Origin: an uncultured Oscillospiraceae bacterium | GTDB taxonomy: Bacteria; Bacillota; Clostridia; Oscillospirales; Oscillospiraceae | DNA length: 64,000 bases | Reading direction: 5' to 3' | Assembly (NCBI GenBank): GCA_910589155.1 | Contig: CAJURY010000006.1 | Span: 1-64,000, forward strand | In this document: piece after piece, positions 6,994 to 16,053 of the stretch | Layout of the letters: each line of letters opens with the position of its first letter | How positions within the stretch are numbered: the stretch's first letter is position 1 | Program-made: the position numbers and the translations under genes | Notes under the pieces: model-generated | Database searches by the model: none | What the model saw: the letters and a program-made list of their open reading frames with translations, nothing else | What the model was told of the DNA's origin: nothing

Positions 6994-9264
6994 ATGGAAG
7001 CATATAAAAACGCGCATCTATCCCCCAAGGAGCGGGCAAAGGACTTGCTTGCCCGGATGACCTTGCAGGAAAAAGTAGGGCAGCTTACCCAGCGGCTCTA
7101 TGGCTTCGGCATTTACAAGCGCCGGGGCGAGGAAATCGTGCTGCTGGAGGAATTTCAGGAAGAAGTGGCGCGGTACAGCGGGCTTGGGACGCTGTACGGG
7201 CTTTACCGCGCCGACCCCTGGTCCGGCAAGGATTTTGAGACGGGGCTGGACGGCGCGCTGGCGCCAAAAGCCCGGAACCTGGTGCAAAAATATGTGCTGG
7301 AGCACTCCCGGCTGGGCATTCCTGTGCTCATGAGCAGCGAATGCCCCCACGGCCATCAGGCGCTGGACGGCTATCTGCTGCCGGTGAATCTGGCTGTTGG
7401 CGCAACCTTCCGCCCGGAGCTGCTGGAGCAGGCGGCGGCGGTCTGCGGCAAGCAGCTTAAGGCTATGGGCGTGGATCTGGCGTTGGTTTCCGCTCTGGAC
7501 ATCCTGCGAGACCCCCGCTGGGGCAGAAGCGAGGAATGCTACGGCGAAGATCCCTTGCTGGCTTCCCGGCTTGCCCAGGCGGCGGTGAAGGGAATGCAGG
7601 GCGCGGGGGTAGACATGGTGGCCAAGCACATGTGCGCCCAGGGCGAAACCACCGGCGGCGTGAACGCCAGCGCCGCCAGAATTGGAGAGCGGGAGCTGCG
7701 GGAAATTCACCTGCCACCGGTGAAAGCCTGCGTGGACGCAGGGGTAGCCTCCTTTATGGCGGCCTACAATGAAATTGACGGCGTGTACTGCCACGGAAAC
7801 TCCTGGCTTCTCACCGACCTTTTGCGGGGAGAATACGGCTTTGAGGGCTTTGTCATGTCCGACGGCGTAGCCATCGACCAGCTGGACGCGGTGACAGGAG
7901 ACCGGATGGCCTCCGGCGCATTGGCGCTGGATGCGGGCGTGGATATGGGCTTGTGGGACACGGGCTTTGCCATGCTGGAACAGGCGGTGGCGCAGGGACT
8001 TGTCCCCGAAAAACGCCTGGACGAGGCGGTTTTGCGGATTTTGGAAGTGAAGTTCCGCCGGGGGCTGTTTGAAGAACCCTTTGTGCCGGAAAACGACCTG
8101 TGGCGGGGCTTCACGGTGGAAAAATACCCCCAGGCCAAGCAGCTTTCCGACGAAAGCATCGTCCTTTTGAAAAACAAAGCAGGGCTTTTGCCCCTGAATC
8201 CCGGGAAAAAGGGAACTGTTGCGGTGGTGGGTCCCAACGCCGACGCGATTTACAGTCAGCTTGGGGACTACACCCCACCGGTGCGCCCGGAAAGCGGCGT
8301 AACCGTGTGGCAGGGGATTTCCCGGCATCTGGAAGGTATGCCCATGGAAGCCAAATTCCACCAGGGCTGCCCCCTGTTTGGCGCGGACGATGCAATGGTG
8401 GAAGAAGCGGTGCAGCTAGCGAAGAACTGCGACGTGATTGTGGCGGTGCTGGGCGGCTCCTCCAGCCGATTTGCCGGGGCGGAGTTCCATGATAATGGCG
8501 CGCTGAAGCATCAATCGGAGCTTACCATGGACTGCGGCGAAAACGTGGACGCAAGCGAACTGAAGCTTCCCGGCAGTCAGATTTCTTTGCTTCGCAGGCT
8601 AAAGGAAACCGGCAAGCCGGTAGTTTCCGTGCTCATACAGGGACGACCCTACGCCATGGCGGAAGTGGAAGCGTATTCCGACGCAATTTTCTGCTGCTTC
8701 TATCCCGGCTTGCAAGGCGGCGCGTCCTTGGCGGAGCTGCTTTTCGGCAAGCTTGCCCCCGCCGGGCGGCTTCCCGCATCCTTGCCGGATCATGCAGGGC
8801 AGCTTCCTGTGTACTATAATTACAAGGACTCTTACCGGGGCATGACCTATTATGACTCTCAAAAGCATCCCCAGTATGCTTTCGGTTTCGGACTTACCTA
8901 TACAAATTTCACCTACCGGCTGCTGTCCGCGCCGGAAGGTAAGGTGGACGGCGCAAGCGGCGCGGCGTTTCAGGTGGAAATCCGCAACGCCGGAAGCCAA
9001 GACGCTTACGCAGTCCCTCAGCTTTACCTGCACCGCACCCAGGGCGTTGTTACGTCTCGTATTCGCGCCCTTGCGGACTTCCAGAAGGTCTGGATTCCAG
9101 CGGGCGAAGCCAAAACCGTGACGCTGCAAGCGTCCAGGGAGGCGCTTTCCCAGTGGAACAGCGCCATGAAGCTGGAACTTTTGCCGGGGAAAATTGAGTG
9201 GTTCCTTGGCGACGGTAAGGACGAACTTGCAGGAGAATTTACCCTGGCGGAAAAGCAGAAATAA
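6994..9264 (+). CDS. Glycoside hydrolase family 3 beta-glucosidase/xylosidase-like
   Basis: This 756-aa protein has the GH3 layout: an N-terminal barrel (about 15-310) with the AKHMCAQGE segment and nucleophile Asp290 in FVMSDGVAI; a second alpha/beta domain (about 370-590) starting at ESIVLLKNKAGLLPL; and a C-terminal fibronectin-III-like domain (about 650-745) opening at FGFGLTYTNF. There is no signal peptide, so it probably hydrolyses imported beta-linked di- or oligosaccharides in the cytoplasm. Substrate (glucoside, xyloside or other) cannot be told. ATG at 6994 has GGGAGG about ten bases upstream; an ATG at 6976 overlaps that site. Confidence 0.92.
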   Translation: MEAYKNAHLSPKERAKDLLARMTLQEKVGQLTQRLYGFGIYKRRGEEIVLLEEFQEEVARYSGLGTLYGLYRADPWSGKDFETGLDGALAPKARNLVQKYVLEHSRLGIPVLMSSECPHGHQALDGYLLPVNLAVGATFRPELLEQAAAVCGKQLKAMGVDLALVSALDILRDPRWGRSEECYGEDPLLASRLAQAAVKGMQGAGVDMVAKHMCAQGETTGGVNASAARIGERELREIHLPPVKACVDAGVASFMAAYNEIDGVYCHGNSWLLTDLLRGEYGFEGFVMSDGVAIDQLDAVTGDRMASGALALDAGVDMGLWDTGFAMLEQAVAQGLVPEKRLDEAVLRILEVKFRRGLFEEPFVPENDLWRGFTVEKYPQAKQLSDESIVLLKNKAGLLPLNPGKKGTVAVVGPNADAIYSQLGDYTPPVRPESGVTVWQGISRHLEGMPMEAKFHQGCPLFGADDAMVEEAVQLAKNCDVIVAVLGGSSSRFAGAEFHDNGALKHQSELTMDCGENVDASELKLPGSQISLLRRLKETGKPVVSVLIQGRPYAMAEVEAYSDAIFCCFYPGLQGGASLAELLFGKLAPAGRLPASLPDHAGQLPVYYNYKDSYRGMTYYDSQKHPQYAFGFGLTYTNFTYRLLSAPEGKVDGASGAAFQVEIRNAGSQDAYAVPQLYLHRTQGVVTSRIRALADFQKVWIPAGEAKTVTLQASREALSQWNSAMKLELLPGKIEWFLGDGKDELAGEFTLAEKQK

Positions 9265-9356
9265 CAGGCGTTTGACGCAGGGAAACGACATATTGGCGTA
9301 TTTGCTGAAAATTTAGAAAACAGAGAAATCGCCCTGCTGCTTATGAGACAAACAAC

Positions 9357-9389
9357 CCCCCTCCGCTTTTGGATAAAATGCGGAGGGGG
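9357..9389. terminator. Shared terminator between converging GH3 and ABC genes
   Basis: A 10-bp perfect GC-rich stem (CCCCCTCCGC/GCGGAGGGGG) sits between the two 3' ends, with T-rich sequence on the minus-strand exit side. It mainly suits the ABC gene ending at 9401. Confidence 0.55.
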
Positions 9390-9400
9390 CGCGTTGCATT

Positions 9401-11152
9401 TCAGAGGCTTGCGGGGGCTTCGCCGCGTATGGATTCGGCATGTCCGCCTTCCAGGGTAAACAGGGAATAGAAGTACCCCTTTTGCGCCATGAGCTGGGCA
9501 AAGGTACCTTTTTCCCGGAGGCTGCCCTCTTGCAGAACCAGAATTTCATCGTACTGCTCCATCAGCCCTTGCTCCAGCCGGTGGGTGACGACAATGCGGG
9601 TCAGCCCCTCCAACTGCAAAATCCCGTCGGTCACGGCATAGGCGGTCTGATTGTCCAGCGCCGCCGTGGCCTCGTCCAGAAGCAGCACCGGCGCGCCCCG
9701 GAGCAGGCACCGGGCAATGGACACTCTCTGCCGCTCGCCGCCGGAAAGCCCACCGCCGTTTTCGCCGCAGCAATAATCCGCGCCCTTTTCCGCCACCAGC
9801 GCCCCAAGACCGGACCGCTCCACAGCTCTTTCTACCTGCTCTTTTGGAAATTTGCGGAACATGGTAATATTATTTTCCAGCGTGTCGTCAAACAAAAATA
9901 CGTTTTGTCCAATAAGACTCATAAGCTCGTACAGGCTGCGCCGGTCGATTTCCCGCAATTCCTGCCCGTCTACGGCAATGGAGCCGGTGTAGTCGCTGGA
10001 AGCGCCCATGAGAAGGTTCAGCATGGTGGACTTGCCGGAGCCGGAGCCGCCGACGATGGCGTACTTTTTGCCCGCCTGAAACGCGGCGGAAAGATTGCGC
10101 AACGCAAGCTGATCCGCTTCGTAGCCAAAGGAAACGTTTTGCAGGGTAATGGCAGTTTCCAGCTTGGGCTGGATGGTTTTGCCTGGCTTTGTGGTATTCT
10201 CCGCGCAAAGCTCCTCTTGCTTTTCGATAAGTCCCTTGGCGGCCTTGCGGCTCGCCCAGTACTGGGGCACGACGCGCACCGGTTCCATAATGCCGTTGCA
10301 CAAATTTACAGTCACCAGCACGGCGCCGGCTGTGATCTGCCCGCGAAGGGCAAGGTATGCGCCGATAAAAAAGATGCCGAACTGGAAGATCAAACCGCAA
10401 AAATTGCCCACCGCCATTAAAAGCCCGTCCCACCACCGCCGGCGGCATTTGACTGTTTCCGCTTTTGTGCTGGCGTTGTGGAACAGCCTTTTCGCCTGGG
10501 CTTCCGCCTTGAAGCTTTTAATCACGGAAAAGCCGGTGAGCAAATCCTTTAACGATCCCATATAGCGCTCGTTCTGGTCGCTGACGGCCTTTTCCCGGCT
10601 GGTCAATTCCTTGCCCATCACCACAGAGATGACAATCGGCAAGGAGCAAAGGAAAATTGCCGCAAGCGCCAATTCCCAGCTATACCAGAACATAATGATG
10701 AGGCTGATGACAAAATTCACCCCTTCATAGACCAGCAGAAAAGAGCGGTTTAAGTAGTTTTCCTCAATAGAGGCGATATCGTTGTTCAGAACCGACAAAT
10801 AGCGGCTGGTGTTTTCCGTAGAAAAAGCGCTGATGCTTTTTTCGCTGAGCCGGGAAAAAACCTGATCCTTGTACTGGGTCATGGCCTTGGCAATAAAACG
10901 GCTTTTCAGGCGGTAGGGCAGAAGGTCGATAAGGAAATTGAGAAGACCCACGCCGATCATAAGATACAAAAGATTCATTAGCGCTTCCAGGGCGTTGGGC
11001 TTTTTTAAAGTGATGATGTCCAGAATTTCCCCAAGGCTCCAGGAAAAGATCACCCGGAAAATGGGAGATAGCAGCATCAAAAACATAACGGCTATATAAA
11101 GCAGTTTGTTTTTTCGGTAAAAGGCGTGGGTTAGCGTTTTGAATGGTTGCAT
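9401..11152 (-). CDS. ABC exporter, fused membrane and ATPase domains
   Basis: This 583-aa protein has a six-helix membrane domain (about 1-310) followed by a nucleotide-binding domain with Walker A GGSGSGKST, Q-loop GQNVFLF, signature LSGGERQR, Walker B VLLLDEATAAL and the H-loop VTHRL. This is the full half-transporter architecture of peptide, lipid and drug exporters. It stands alone, so a homodimer is likely. ATG at 11152 (MQPFKTLTHAF) follows AAGGAGAG; the frame extends to 11443 without a site. The substrate is unknown, and no peptidase domain or bacteriocin precursor is adjacent. Confidence 0.92.
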   Translation of the reverse strand: MQPFKTLTHAFYRKNKLLYIAVMFLMLLSPIFRVIFSWSLGEILDIITLKKPNALEALMNLLYLMIGVGLLNFLIDLLPYRLKSRFIAKAMTQYKDQVFSRLSEKSISAFSTENTSRYLSVLNNDIASIEENYLNRSFLLVYEGVNFVISLIIMFWYSWELALAAIFLCSLPIVISVVMGKELTSREKAVSDQNERYMGSLKDLLTGFSVIKSFKAEAQAKRLFHNASTKAETVKCRRRWWDGLLMAVGNFCGLIFQFGIFFIGAYLALRGQITAGAVLVTVNLCNGIMEPVRVVPQYWASRKAAKGLIEKQEELCAENTTKPGKTIQPKLETAITLQNVSFGYEADQLALRNLSAAFQAGKKYAIVGGSGSGKSTMLNLLMGASSDYTGSIAVDGQELREIDRRSLYELMSLIGQNVFLFDDTLENNITMFRKFPKEQVERAVERSGLGALVAEKGADYCCGENGGGLSGGERQRVSIARCLLRGAPVLLLDEATAALDNQTAYAVTDGILQLEGLTRIVVTHRLEQGLMEQYDEILVLQEGSLREKGTFAQLMAQKGYFYSLFTLEGGHAESIRGEAPASL

Positions 11153-11332
11153 GGCATGCTCTCCTTTGCGGCCGCACCGGCGGCGTTTTTTGGTGCTGAC
11201 ATTATAGCGCGTTAAAGCGTGGAATGCAATCAAGCAGTGGTTTTTTTGCGGCGATTTTTTCCCAACCAACGGTTTACAACCACTGGTTGTCCTCCAAAAT
11301 CCGCCGGAGCGGTTCAAATTCCCGGCAGGGAC

Positions 11333-11361
11333 TTGTATTTCGAGCTGCAAATTGCTATAAT
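11333..11361 (+). promoter_or_regulatory. Promoter of mnmG-tatD
   Basis: -35 TTGTAT (11333-11338), 17-base spacer, consensus -10 TATAAT (11356-11361), 32 bases before the mnmG ATG. Confidence 0.7.
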
Positions 11362-11392
11362 GACCCTGATTGGAACACAAAGGAGTCATTTT

Positions 11393-13270
11393 ATGGGTTA
11401 TTTTGGGGGAGAATACGCCGTCTGCGTCATTGGCGCGGGGCACGCCGGGATTGAAGCCGCCATGGCCTGCGCCCGCTTAGGTCTCAAGACGGCGCTTTTC
11501 ACAATCAATCTGGACGCGGTGGGGAATATGCCCTGCAATCCCGCCATCGGCGGCACGGGCAAAGGGCATCTTGTCCGGGAACTGGACGCGCTGGGCGGGC
11601 AGATGGCGAAGGCCGCCGACGCCTGTTGCATTCAGTACCGGATGCTCAACAGCAGCAAAGGCCCCGCTGTTCGCTCTTTGCGGGCGCAGGCCGACCGCCG
11701 GTGTTATCAGGCATATATGAAGCATCTATTGGAGCGGCAAGAAAATCTGGAATTGAAGCAGGCCATGATCACAAAAGTTCTTACGGAAAACGGAAAAGTT
11801 TCCGGGGTTGCAACCCAGCTTGGCGCAGAGTACCGGGCAAAAGCGGTCGTTCTCGCCACGGGCACCTATCTGGACAGTACCGTAATCACGGGAGACGTGG
11901 TCTGCCCCTCCGGCCCGGACGGGATGCACGCCGCTGTGGGGCTATCAGAAAACCTGCGATCTCTGGGTCTATCCATGCGCCGGTTCAAAACCGGCACGCC
12001 GCCCAGAATCAACCGCCGCAGCGTGGACTTTGCCCAGATGGAGGTGCAGCCGGGAGATGAGAAAGCGGAGCCGTTTTCCTTCTCCACCTCCTGCACCCCG
12101 AAAAATCAGGCGGTGTGCTACCTAACCTACACCAACGAAAAAACCCATACGATTATCCGCGCCAATTTGGATCGCAGTCCCATGTACGACGGTACCATTC
12201 AAGGCGTTGGCCCCAGGTACTGCCCAAGCATCGAAACCAAAATTGTGCGCTTTGCGGAGAAAAACCGGCATCAGCTTTTTATCGAGCCTTGTGGGCTGGA
12301 CACGGAGGAGCTTTATGTCCAGGGACTATCCTCCAGCTTGCCGGAGGATGTGCAGCTTGCCATGCTCCACTCCATTCAAGGGCTGGAGCGGGCGGAAATG
12401 ATGCGCCCGGCCTATGCCATTGAGTACGACTGCATCGACCCCACGGAGCTTTTGCCTACCCTGGAGAGTAAAAAAATCCCCGGCCTATACGGCGCGGGGC
12501 AGTTTAACGGCACCTCCGGCTATGAGGAAGCCGCCGCCCAGGGACTTGTGGCGGGGGTCAACGCCGCTTTGAAAATCAAGGGCGAACCGCCCATGATTCT
12601 CACCAGAGACCAGTGCTATATTGGCGCGCTTGTTGACGATCTGGTGACCAAGGGCACCCAGGAACCCTACCGCATGATGACCAGCCGCTCGGAGTACCGG
12701 CTGCTGCACCGGCAGGATAACGCTGATTTTCGCCTGACCGCCATTGGGCATCGGGTGGGACTGGTGGAGGAAAAACGTCTGGCGGAAGTGGAGGCCAAAT
12801 ACGAGGCCGTGCGCAAGGAAATCCGCCGTCTGGAATCCACAGGCGTGGCGGAATCCAAGGAACTGAACGACCTTTGCCGCAAGGCGGGCACGGCGGAGGT
12901 AACCGGCTCCGCCCGGCTGGCGGATTTGGTGCGCCGCCCCCAGCTTGGCTATGCAGTCATCGCGCCTTTCGACCCAAATCGCCCGGATTTGCCCCCGGCT
13001 GTGACGGAGCAGGTGGAAATTCAGCTCAAATACGCCGGGTATCTGGCGCGGCAGGAGCGGCAGGTAGAGGAATTTAAGCGGGAGGAAGCCCGGCTTCTGC
13101 CCAAAAATCTGGATTACAGCGCCATTGGCGGACTCCGGTTGGAGGCGCGGCAGAAGCTTGCGGAAATTCAGCCGGTTTCCATCGGACAGGCAGGGCGGAT
13201 TTCCGGGGTCAGCCCGGCGGATATTGCGGTGCTACTCATTTATCTGGAGCAAAACAAGGAGGCGCGTTGA
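11393..13270 (+). CDS. mnmG: tRNA uridine 5-carboxymethylaminomethyl modification enzyme MnmG (GidA)
   Basis: This 625-aa FAD protein forms, with MnmE, the complex that modifies wobble uridine 34 of several tRNAs. The FAD-binding GAGHAG sits at residues 14-19, and the family blocks CNPAIGGTGKGHLVRE, KTGTPPR, GQFNGTSGYEEAA and MTSRSEYRLLHRQDNAD are all present. The ATG at 11393 has AAAGGAG upstream; the frame extends to 11219 but the promoter at 11333-11361 rules that out. In most Firmicutes mnmG lies between mnmE and rsmG near the origin. Here mnmE is absent and rsmG is 3 kb away in the opposite direction. Confidence 0.97.
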   Translation: MGYFGGEYAVCVIGAGHAGIEAAMACARLGLKTALFTINLDAVGNMPCNPAIGGTGKGHLVRELDALGGQMAKAADACCIQYRMLNSSKGPAVRSLRAQADRRCYQAYMKHLLERQENLELKQAMITKVLTENGKVSGVATQLGAEYRAKAVVLATGTYLDSTVITGDVVCPSGPDGMHAAVGLSENLRSLGLSMRRFKTGTPPRINRRSVDFAQMEVQPGDEKAEPFSFSTSCTPKNQAVCYLTYTNEKTHTIIRANLDRSPMYDGTIQGVGPRYCPSIETKIVRFAEKNRHQLFIEPCGLDTEELYVQGLSSSLPEDVQLAMLHSIQGLERAEMMRPAYAIEYDCIDPTELLPTLESKKIPGLYGAGQFNGTSGYEEAAAQGLVAGVNAALKIKGEPPMILTRDQCYIGALVDDLVTKGTQEPYRMMTSRSEYRLLHRQDNADFRLTAIGHRVGLVEEKRLAEVEAKYEAVRKEIRRLESTGVAESKELNDLCRKAGTAEVTGSARLADLVRRPQLGYAVIAPFDPNRPDLPPAVTEQVEIQLKYAGYLARQERQVEEFKREEARLLPKNLDYSAIGGLRLEARQKLAEIQPVSIGQAGRISGVSPADIAVLLIYLEQNKEAR

Positions 13271-14046
13271 TGCTATTCGATACCCATGCCCATTTAGACG
13301 ACCGGCGGTTTGACAAGGATCGGGCGGAACTTTTGCAAACCCTGCCGGAAAAAGGCGTAAGGCTTTTGATGAATCCCGGCTGCGACCTGCCTTCTTCCTA
13401 CGCGGCCGCCGCCCTTGCCAGAGAAAACAGTTGGATTTACGCCGCCGTTGGCTCCCACCCGGACGCGGCGGACAAGCTGACCCCGGCGGTTTTGGCCGCT
13501 TACCGCGCCCTTTGCCGGGAAAATTCCAAGGTCAAGGCCATTGGAGAAATTGGTCTGGATTATCATTATGAGGACGTGCCCAGGGAGCGGCAGATAGAGG
13601 CTTTCCGGGCGCAAATGCAGCTTGCAAGGGAACTGAGACTTCCGGTTATCGTCCATGAGCGGGAGGCTCATGAGGACGGCTGCCGCATTGTGGAGGAATT
13701 TCCAGAGGTCACCGGGGTGTTTCACTGCTATTCCGGCTCGGCGGAAATGGCCAGGTGGCTGACAAGCCGGGGCTGGTACATTGGCTTTACCGGGGTCATC
13801 ACCTTCAAAAACGCCAGAAAGGCCGTGGAAACCGCTGAGACTATTCCCCTTGACCGGATTGTGATTGAGACGGACTGCCCCTATATGGCGCCGGAGCCTT
13901 TTCGCGGGCGGCGAAACGATCCGGGGTATGTGTACCGCATGGCGGAGCGGCTTGCAGAGATTCGAGGCGTCAGCCCGGCGGAAATGCGGCGCGTAACCTT
14001 CGCCAACGGCTGCCGGCTGTACGGGATTCAGGAAGAAATGCCGTAA
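13270..14046 (+). CDS. TatD-family metal-dependent hydrolase (DNase)
   Basis: This 258-aa TIM-barrel hydrolase has the TatD metal ligands in order: THAHLD at the start (H6, H8), GEIGLDY, VHERE, HCYSGS and ETDCPYM. Family members act as 3'-5' exonucleases or related phosphodiesterases (YcfH/YabD type). The ATG at 13270 overlaps the mnmG stop (TGATG) with AGGAGG seven bases upstream, so the two genes are translationally coupled. The common clostridial neighbours metG and rnmV are not present. Confidence 0.92.
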   Translation: MLFDTHAHLDDRRFDKDRAELLQTLPEKGVRLLMNPGCDLPSSYAAAALARENSWIYAAVGSHPDAADKLTPAVLAAYRALCRENSKVKAIGEIGLDYHYEDVPRERQIEAFRAQMQLARELRLPVIVHEREAHEDGCRIVEEFPEVTGVFHCYSGSAEMARWLTSRGWYIGFTGVITFKNARKAVETAETIPLDRIVIETDCPYMAPEPFRGRRNDPGYVYRMAERLAEIRGVSPAEMRRVTFANGCRLYGIQEEMP

Positions 14047-14048
14047 GC

Positions 14049-14094
14049 AAAGCGTCCCACGTCCTTGCTTTCCCGCAAGGACGTGGGACGCTTT
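14049..14094. terminator. Bidirectional terminator between tatD and the DegV gene
   Basis: A perfect 20-bp stem, AAAGCGTCCCACGTCCTTGC with its complement, encloses a six-base loop and runs into TTTTT on the plus strand and AAAG-preceded T residues on the minus strand. It separates two converging genes. Confidence 0.88.
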
Positions 14095-14101
14095 TTCGCT
14101 T

Positions 14102-14971
14102 TTATCTGGAATCGCCCAGGAAGAACACCGCCAGCATGCCCGGCCCCACATGGGCGCCGGTAAGCGGCTCGTGCACCGTTATGGTCAGTTCTTTGGGCGG
14201 CGCGATTGCTTCAATCATCTTTGCAAGGGTCTGGGCTTCTGCCAGGCAGTCGCCGTGGGAAATAAAGACCCGGCTGCGCTCCGGCATCCGCACCTTTTTC
14301 CGATACAGCTCCGCCAGGGTATCAATGGCGCGTTTTCTGCCCCGCGCCTTGCCGGTTATGACAATTTTTCCTTCGTCGTTGCCATAGAGGATGGGCTTGA
14401 TGTGCAGCATGGAGCCAACCAGTGCCACCGCCGCGTTGACCCGCCCGCCCCGCTTCAAAAACATCAGGTCGTCTACGGTAAAGTATTCGCAAAGTCTGTC
14501 CCGGTCCTGCAAAAGCCCCTGGTAGGTTTCGTCCAGGGTGCGCCCCGCCTGACACGCGTCCCACGCCCGGCAGACCAGAAGCCCCGTGCCGCAGCCGGAG
14601 CCAAGGCTGCTCAGCACCAAAACCTTGCGCCCGGGGAATTCTTCCGCCAGCGCGTCGGCCGCCAGCTTTGCCGACTGGCAGGTGCCGCTGATGGCGGTGG
14701 ACATCCCGATATACAGTACGTCCTGCCCCGCCTCCAGAGCGGGGCGGAAATAGGACGCGAATTTATCGCTGTTGATGAGGGAGGTTTTTACTTCAGCCCC
14801 GGCGCGCAGCTTGTCATAGTAAGCGTGGCTGTCGAAATCCTCCGGGTAGACCGGGCATTCCTGGGGAACGCCCTGCATCCAATAGGTAAAGGGAATTACA
14901 GTAACGTCCATTTGCGTCAAGGTGGACTTGGGCAGGTTACTGCCTGTATCGGTAATGATTTTAAATGCCAT
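14102..14971 (-). CDS. DegV-family fatty-acid-binding protein
   Basis: This 289-aa protein has the DegV fold: an opening KIITDTGSNLP, a central SGTCQSAKLAA loop that grips the carboxylate of a fatty acid, and FLKRGGRVNAA in the second domain. DegV/FakB proteins carry fatty acids to FakA kinase for phospholipid synthesis. No fakA-like gene is nearby, so a role in exogenous fatty acid use is inference. The start has AGAGGTG upstream, and a good promoter lies at 15004-15032. It is monocistronic, facing the terminator at 14049. Confidence 0.92.
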   Translation of the reverse strand: MAFKIITDTGSNLPKSTLTQMDVTVIPFTYWMQGVPQECPVYPEDFDSHAYYDKLRAGAEVKTSLINSDKFASYFRPALEAGQDVLYIGMSTAISGTCQSAKLAADALAEEFPGRKVLVLSSLGSGCGTGLLVCRAWDACQAGRTLDETYQGLLQDRDRLCEYFTVDDLMFLKRGGRVNAAVALVGSMLHIKPILYGNDEGKIVITGKARGRKRAIDTLAELYRKKVRMPERSRVFISHGDCLAEAQTLAKMIEAIAPPKELTITVHEPLTGAHVGPGMLAVFFLGDSR

Positions 14972-15003
14972 AATGCTGCACCTCTTATCTAATATACGAT
15001 ATT

Positions 15004-15032
15004 ATTATAAATGATTTATTTCATTATGTAAA
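15004..15032 (-). promoter_or_regulatory. Promoter of the DegV gene
   Basis: Minus strand: -35 TTTACA (15027-15032), 17-base spacer, -10 TATAAT (15004-15009), in an AT-rich gap shared with the divergent DUF1836 gene. Confidence 0.65.
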
Positions 15033-15085
15033 TAGGCATTTTTAAAATTTATATTAATATTTTGAACAAGGATTCCTTGCGGTAC

Positions 15086-15114
15086 TTGTAGTATTTGACA
15101 AGGTGTGCTAAAAT
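15086..15114 (+). promoter_or_regulatory. Promoter of the DUF1836 gene
   Basis: -35 TTGTAG (15086-15091), 17-base spacer, -10 TAAAAT (15109-15114). The predicted RNA start near 15121 means translation must begin at the TTG at 15134, not further upstream. Confidence 0.5.
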
Positions 15115-15133
15115 AACAACAGAGGTGATCGCT

Positions 15134-15709
15134 TTGGAAAAAGAACACAAACTGCTTTCTGCCTGTCTGGATAGCTGGCAGAAAAATATGGCGGCGTATC
15201 AGCTTCCCACTTGGGAGGAGCTGCCGGATCTGGAGCTTTATATGGATCAGGTGGTTGCGCTGGTCGGCCGTTATCTGGCGCTGCTGGCCAAGGATCAGGC
15301 GGAGGAGCCGGTTCTAACCCCCAGCGCGGTCAACAATTATGTCCGTATGAAGATTATGCCCGCCCCGGTGAAAAAGCGATACAGCCGGATTCATCTGGCA
15401 TACCTGATTGCCATTTGCTTCCTGAAACAAAGTATGCCTATGGTGAGCATACAAAAGGTTTTCCCCATGGGCTTGGAGGATGGGCAGGTGCAGTCGCTTT
15501 ATACTTCCTTTGCTCAGATTTTTGGCCAGACAACAAGTCAGTTTTCCCAAATCGCGTTGACTTTATCCGGCAACATTTTGCAGACCCGTCCCGCGTCGGC
15601 GTTTACAGAAAACGAGTTGATTTTGTCCTGCGCGGTTTCCGCTACTTTGTATAAGCTTCTAACGGAGCAGCTCCTTACGCCCCCGCCAGAGCAGGCGGAT
15701 AAGGGGTAG
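15134..15709 (+). CDS. DUF1836 domain protein, putative regulator
   Basis: This 191-aa protein has the DUF1836 signature NNYVRMKIMPAPVKKRYSR followed by HLAYLIAICFLKQ. The first part of this family resembles a MerR-type helix-turn-helix, so DNA binding is plausible, but I know of no established function. The TTG start at 15134 follows GAGGTG and lies just downstream of the predicted transcription start. It is divergent from the DegV gene and converges on rsmG across a palindrome-rich gap. Confidence 0.75.
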   Translation: MEKEHKLLSACLDSWQKNMAAYQLPTWEELPDLELYMDQVVALVGRYLALLAKDQAEEPVLTPSAVNNYVRMKIMPAPVKKRYSRIHLAYLIAICFLKQSMPMVSIQKVFPMGLEDGQVQSLYTSFAQIFGQTTSQFSQIALTLSGNILQTRPASAFTENELILSCAVSATLYKLLTEQLLTPPPEQADKG

Positions 15710-15766
15710 CCTTGCGATACGTGGATAACGGGCGCAGCGGTAGCGCCCTTGCGGGTGGCGCATTAT

Positions 15767-16040
15767 GCAGACTCCCCCCTGTGCTGCCTGGGCAGCGCAA
15801 GGGGAGTGAGACTGTTGGGCTTTTTCAACAAAAAGTTTGCAGTCTGCTGCGCGCATAATTTGTCCGCTTTTGGCGGACAAATTCCACACTTGCAGCCTGA
15901 GAAGTATTTTCCGCCACGTACGTGCCGCGTCGGAAAATAATTTTGACTTTATTCGCGCCTGCGGACGCGAACTCTGCGAGGCTTTTTTGATGCGCAGACT
16001 CCCCCTTGCGCTGCCCAGGCGGCGCAAGGGGGAGTCTGCG
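15767..16040. repeat. Cluster of palindromes in the DUF1836-rsmG gap
   Basis: Four or more hairpins crowd this convergent gap. Two are related copies of one palindrome: an imperfect copy at 15767-15814 and a perfect 19-bp stem at 15993-16011/16022-16040 (GCAGACTCCCCCTTGCGC). Between them lie an 11-bp stem AATTTGTCCGC (15857-15867/15873-15883) and a 9-bp stem TATTTTCCG (15905-15913/15931-15939). No gene is visible. Some may end transcription, but their number suggests REP-like repeats. Confidence 0.65.
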
Positions 16041-16053
16041 GTTGCAAAACCTA

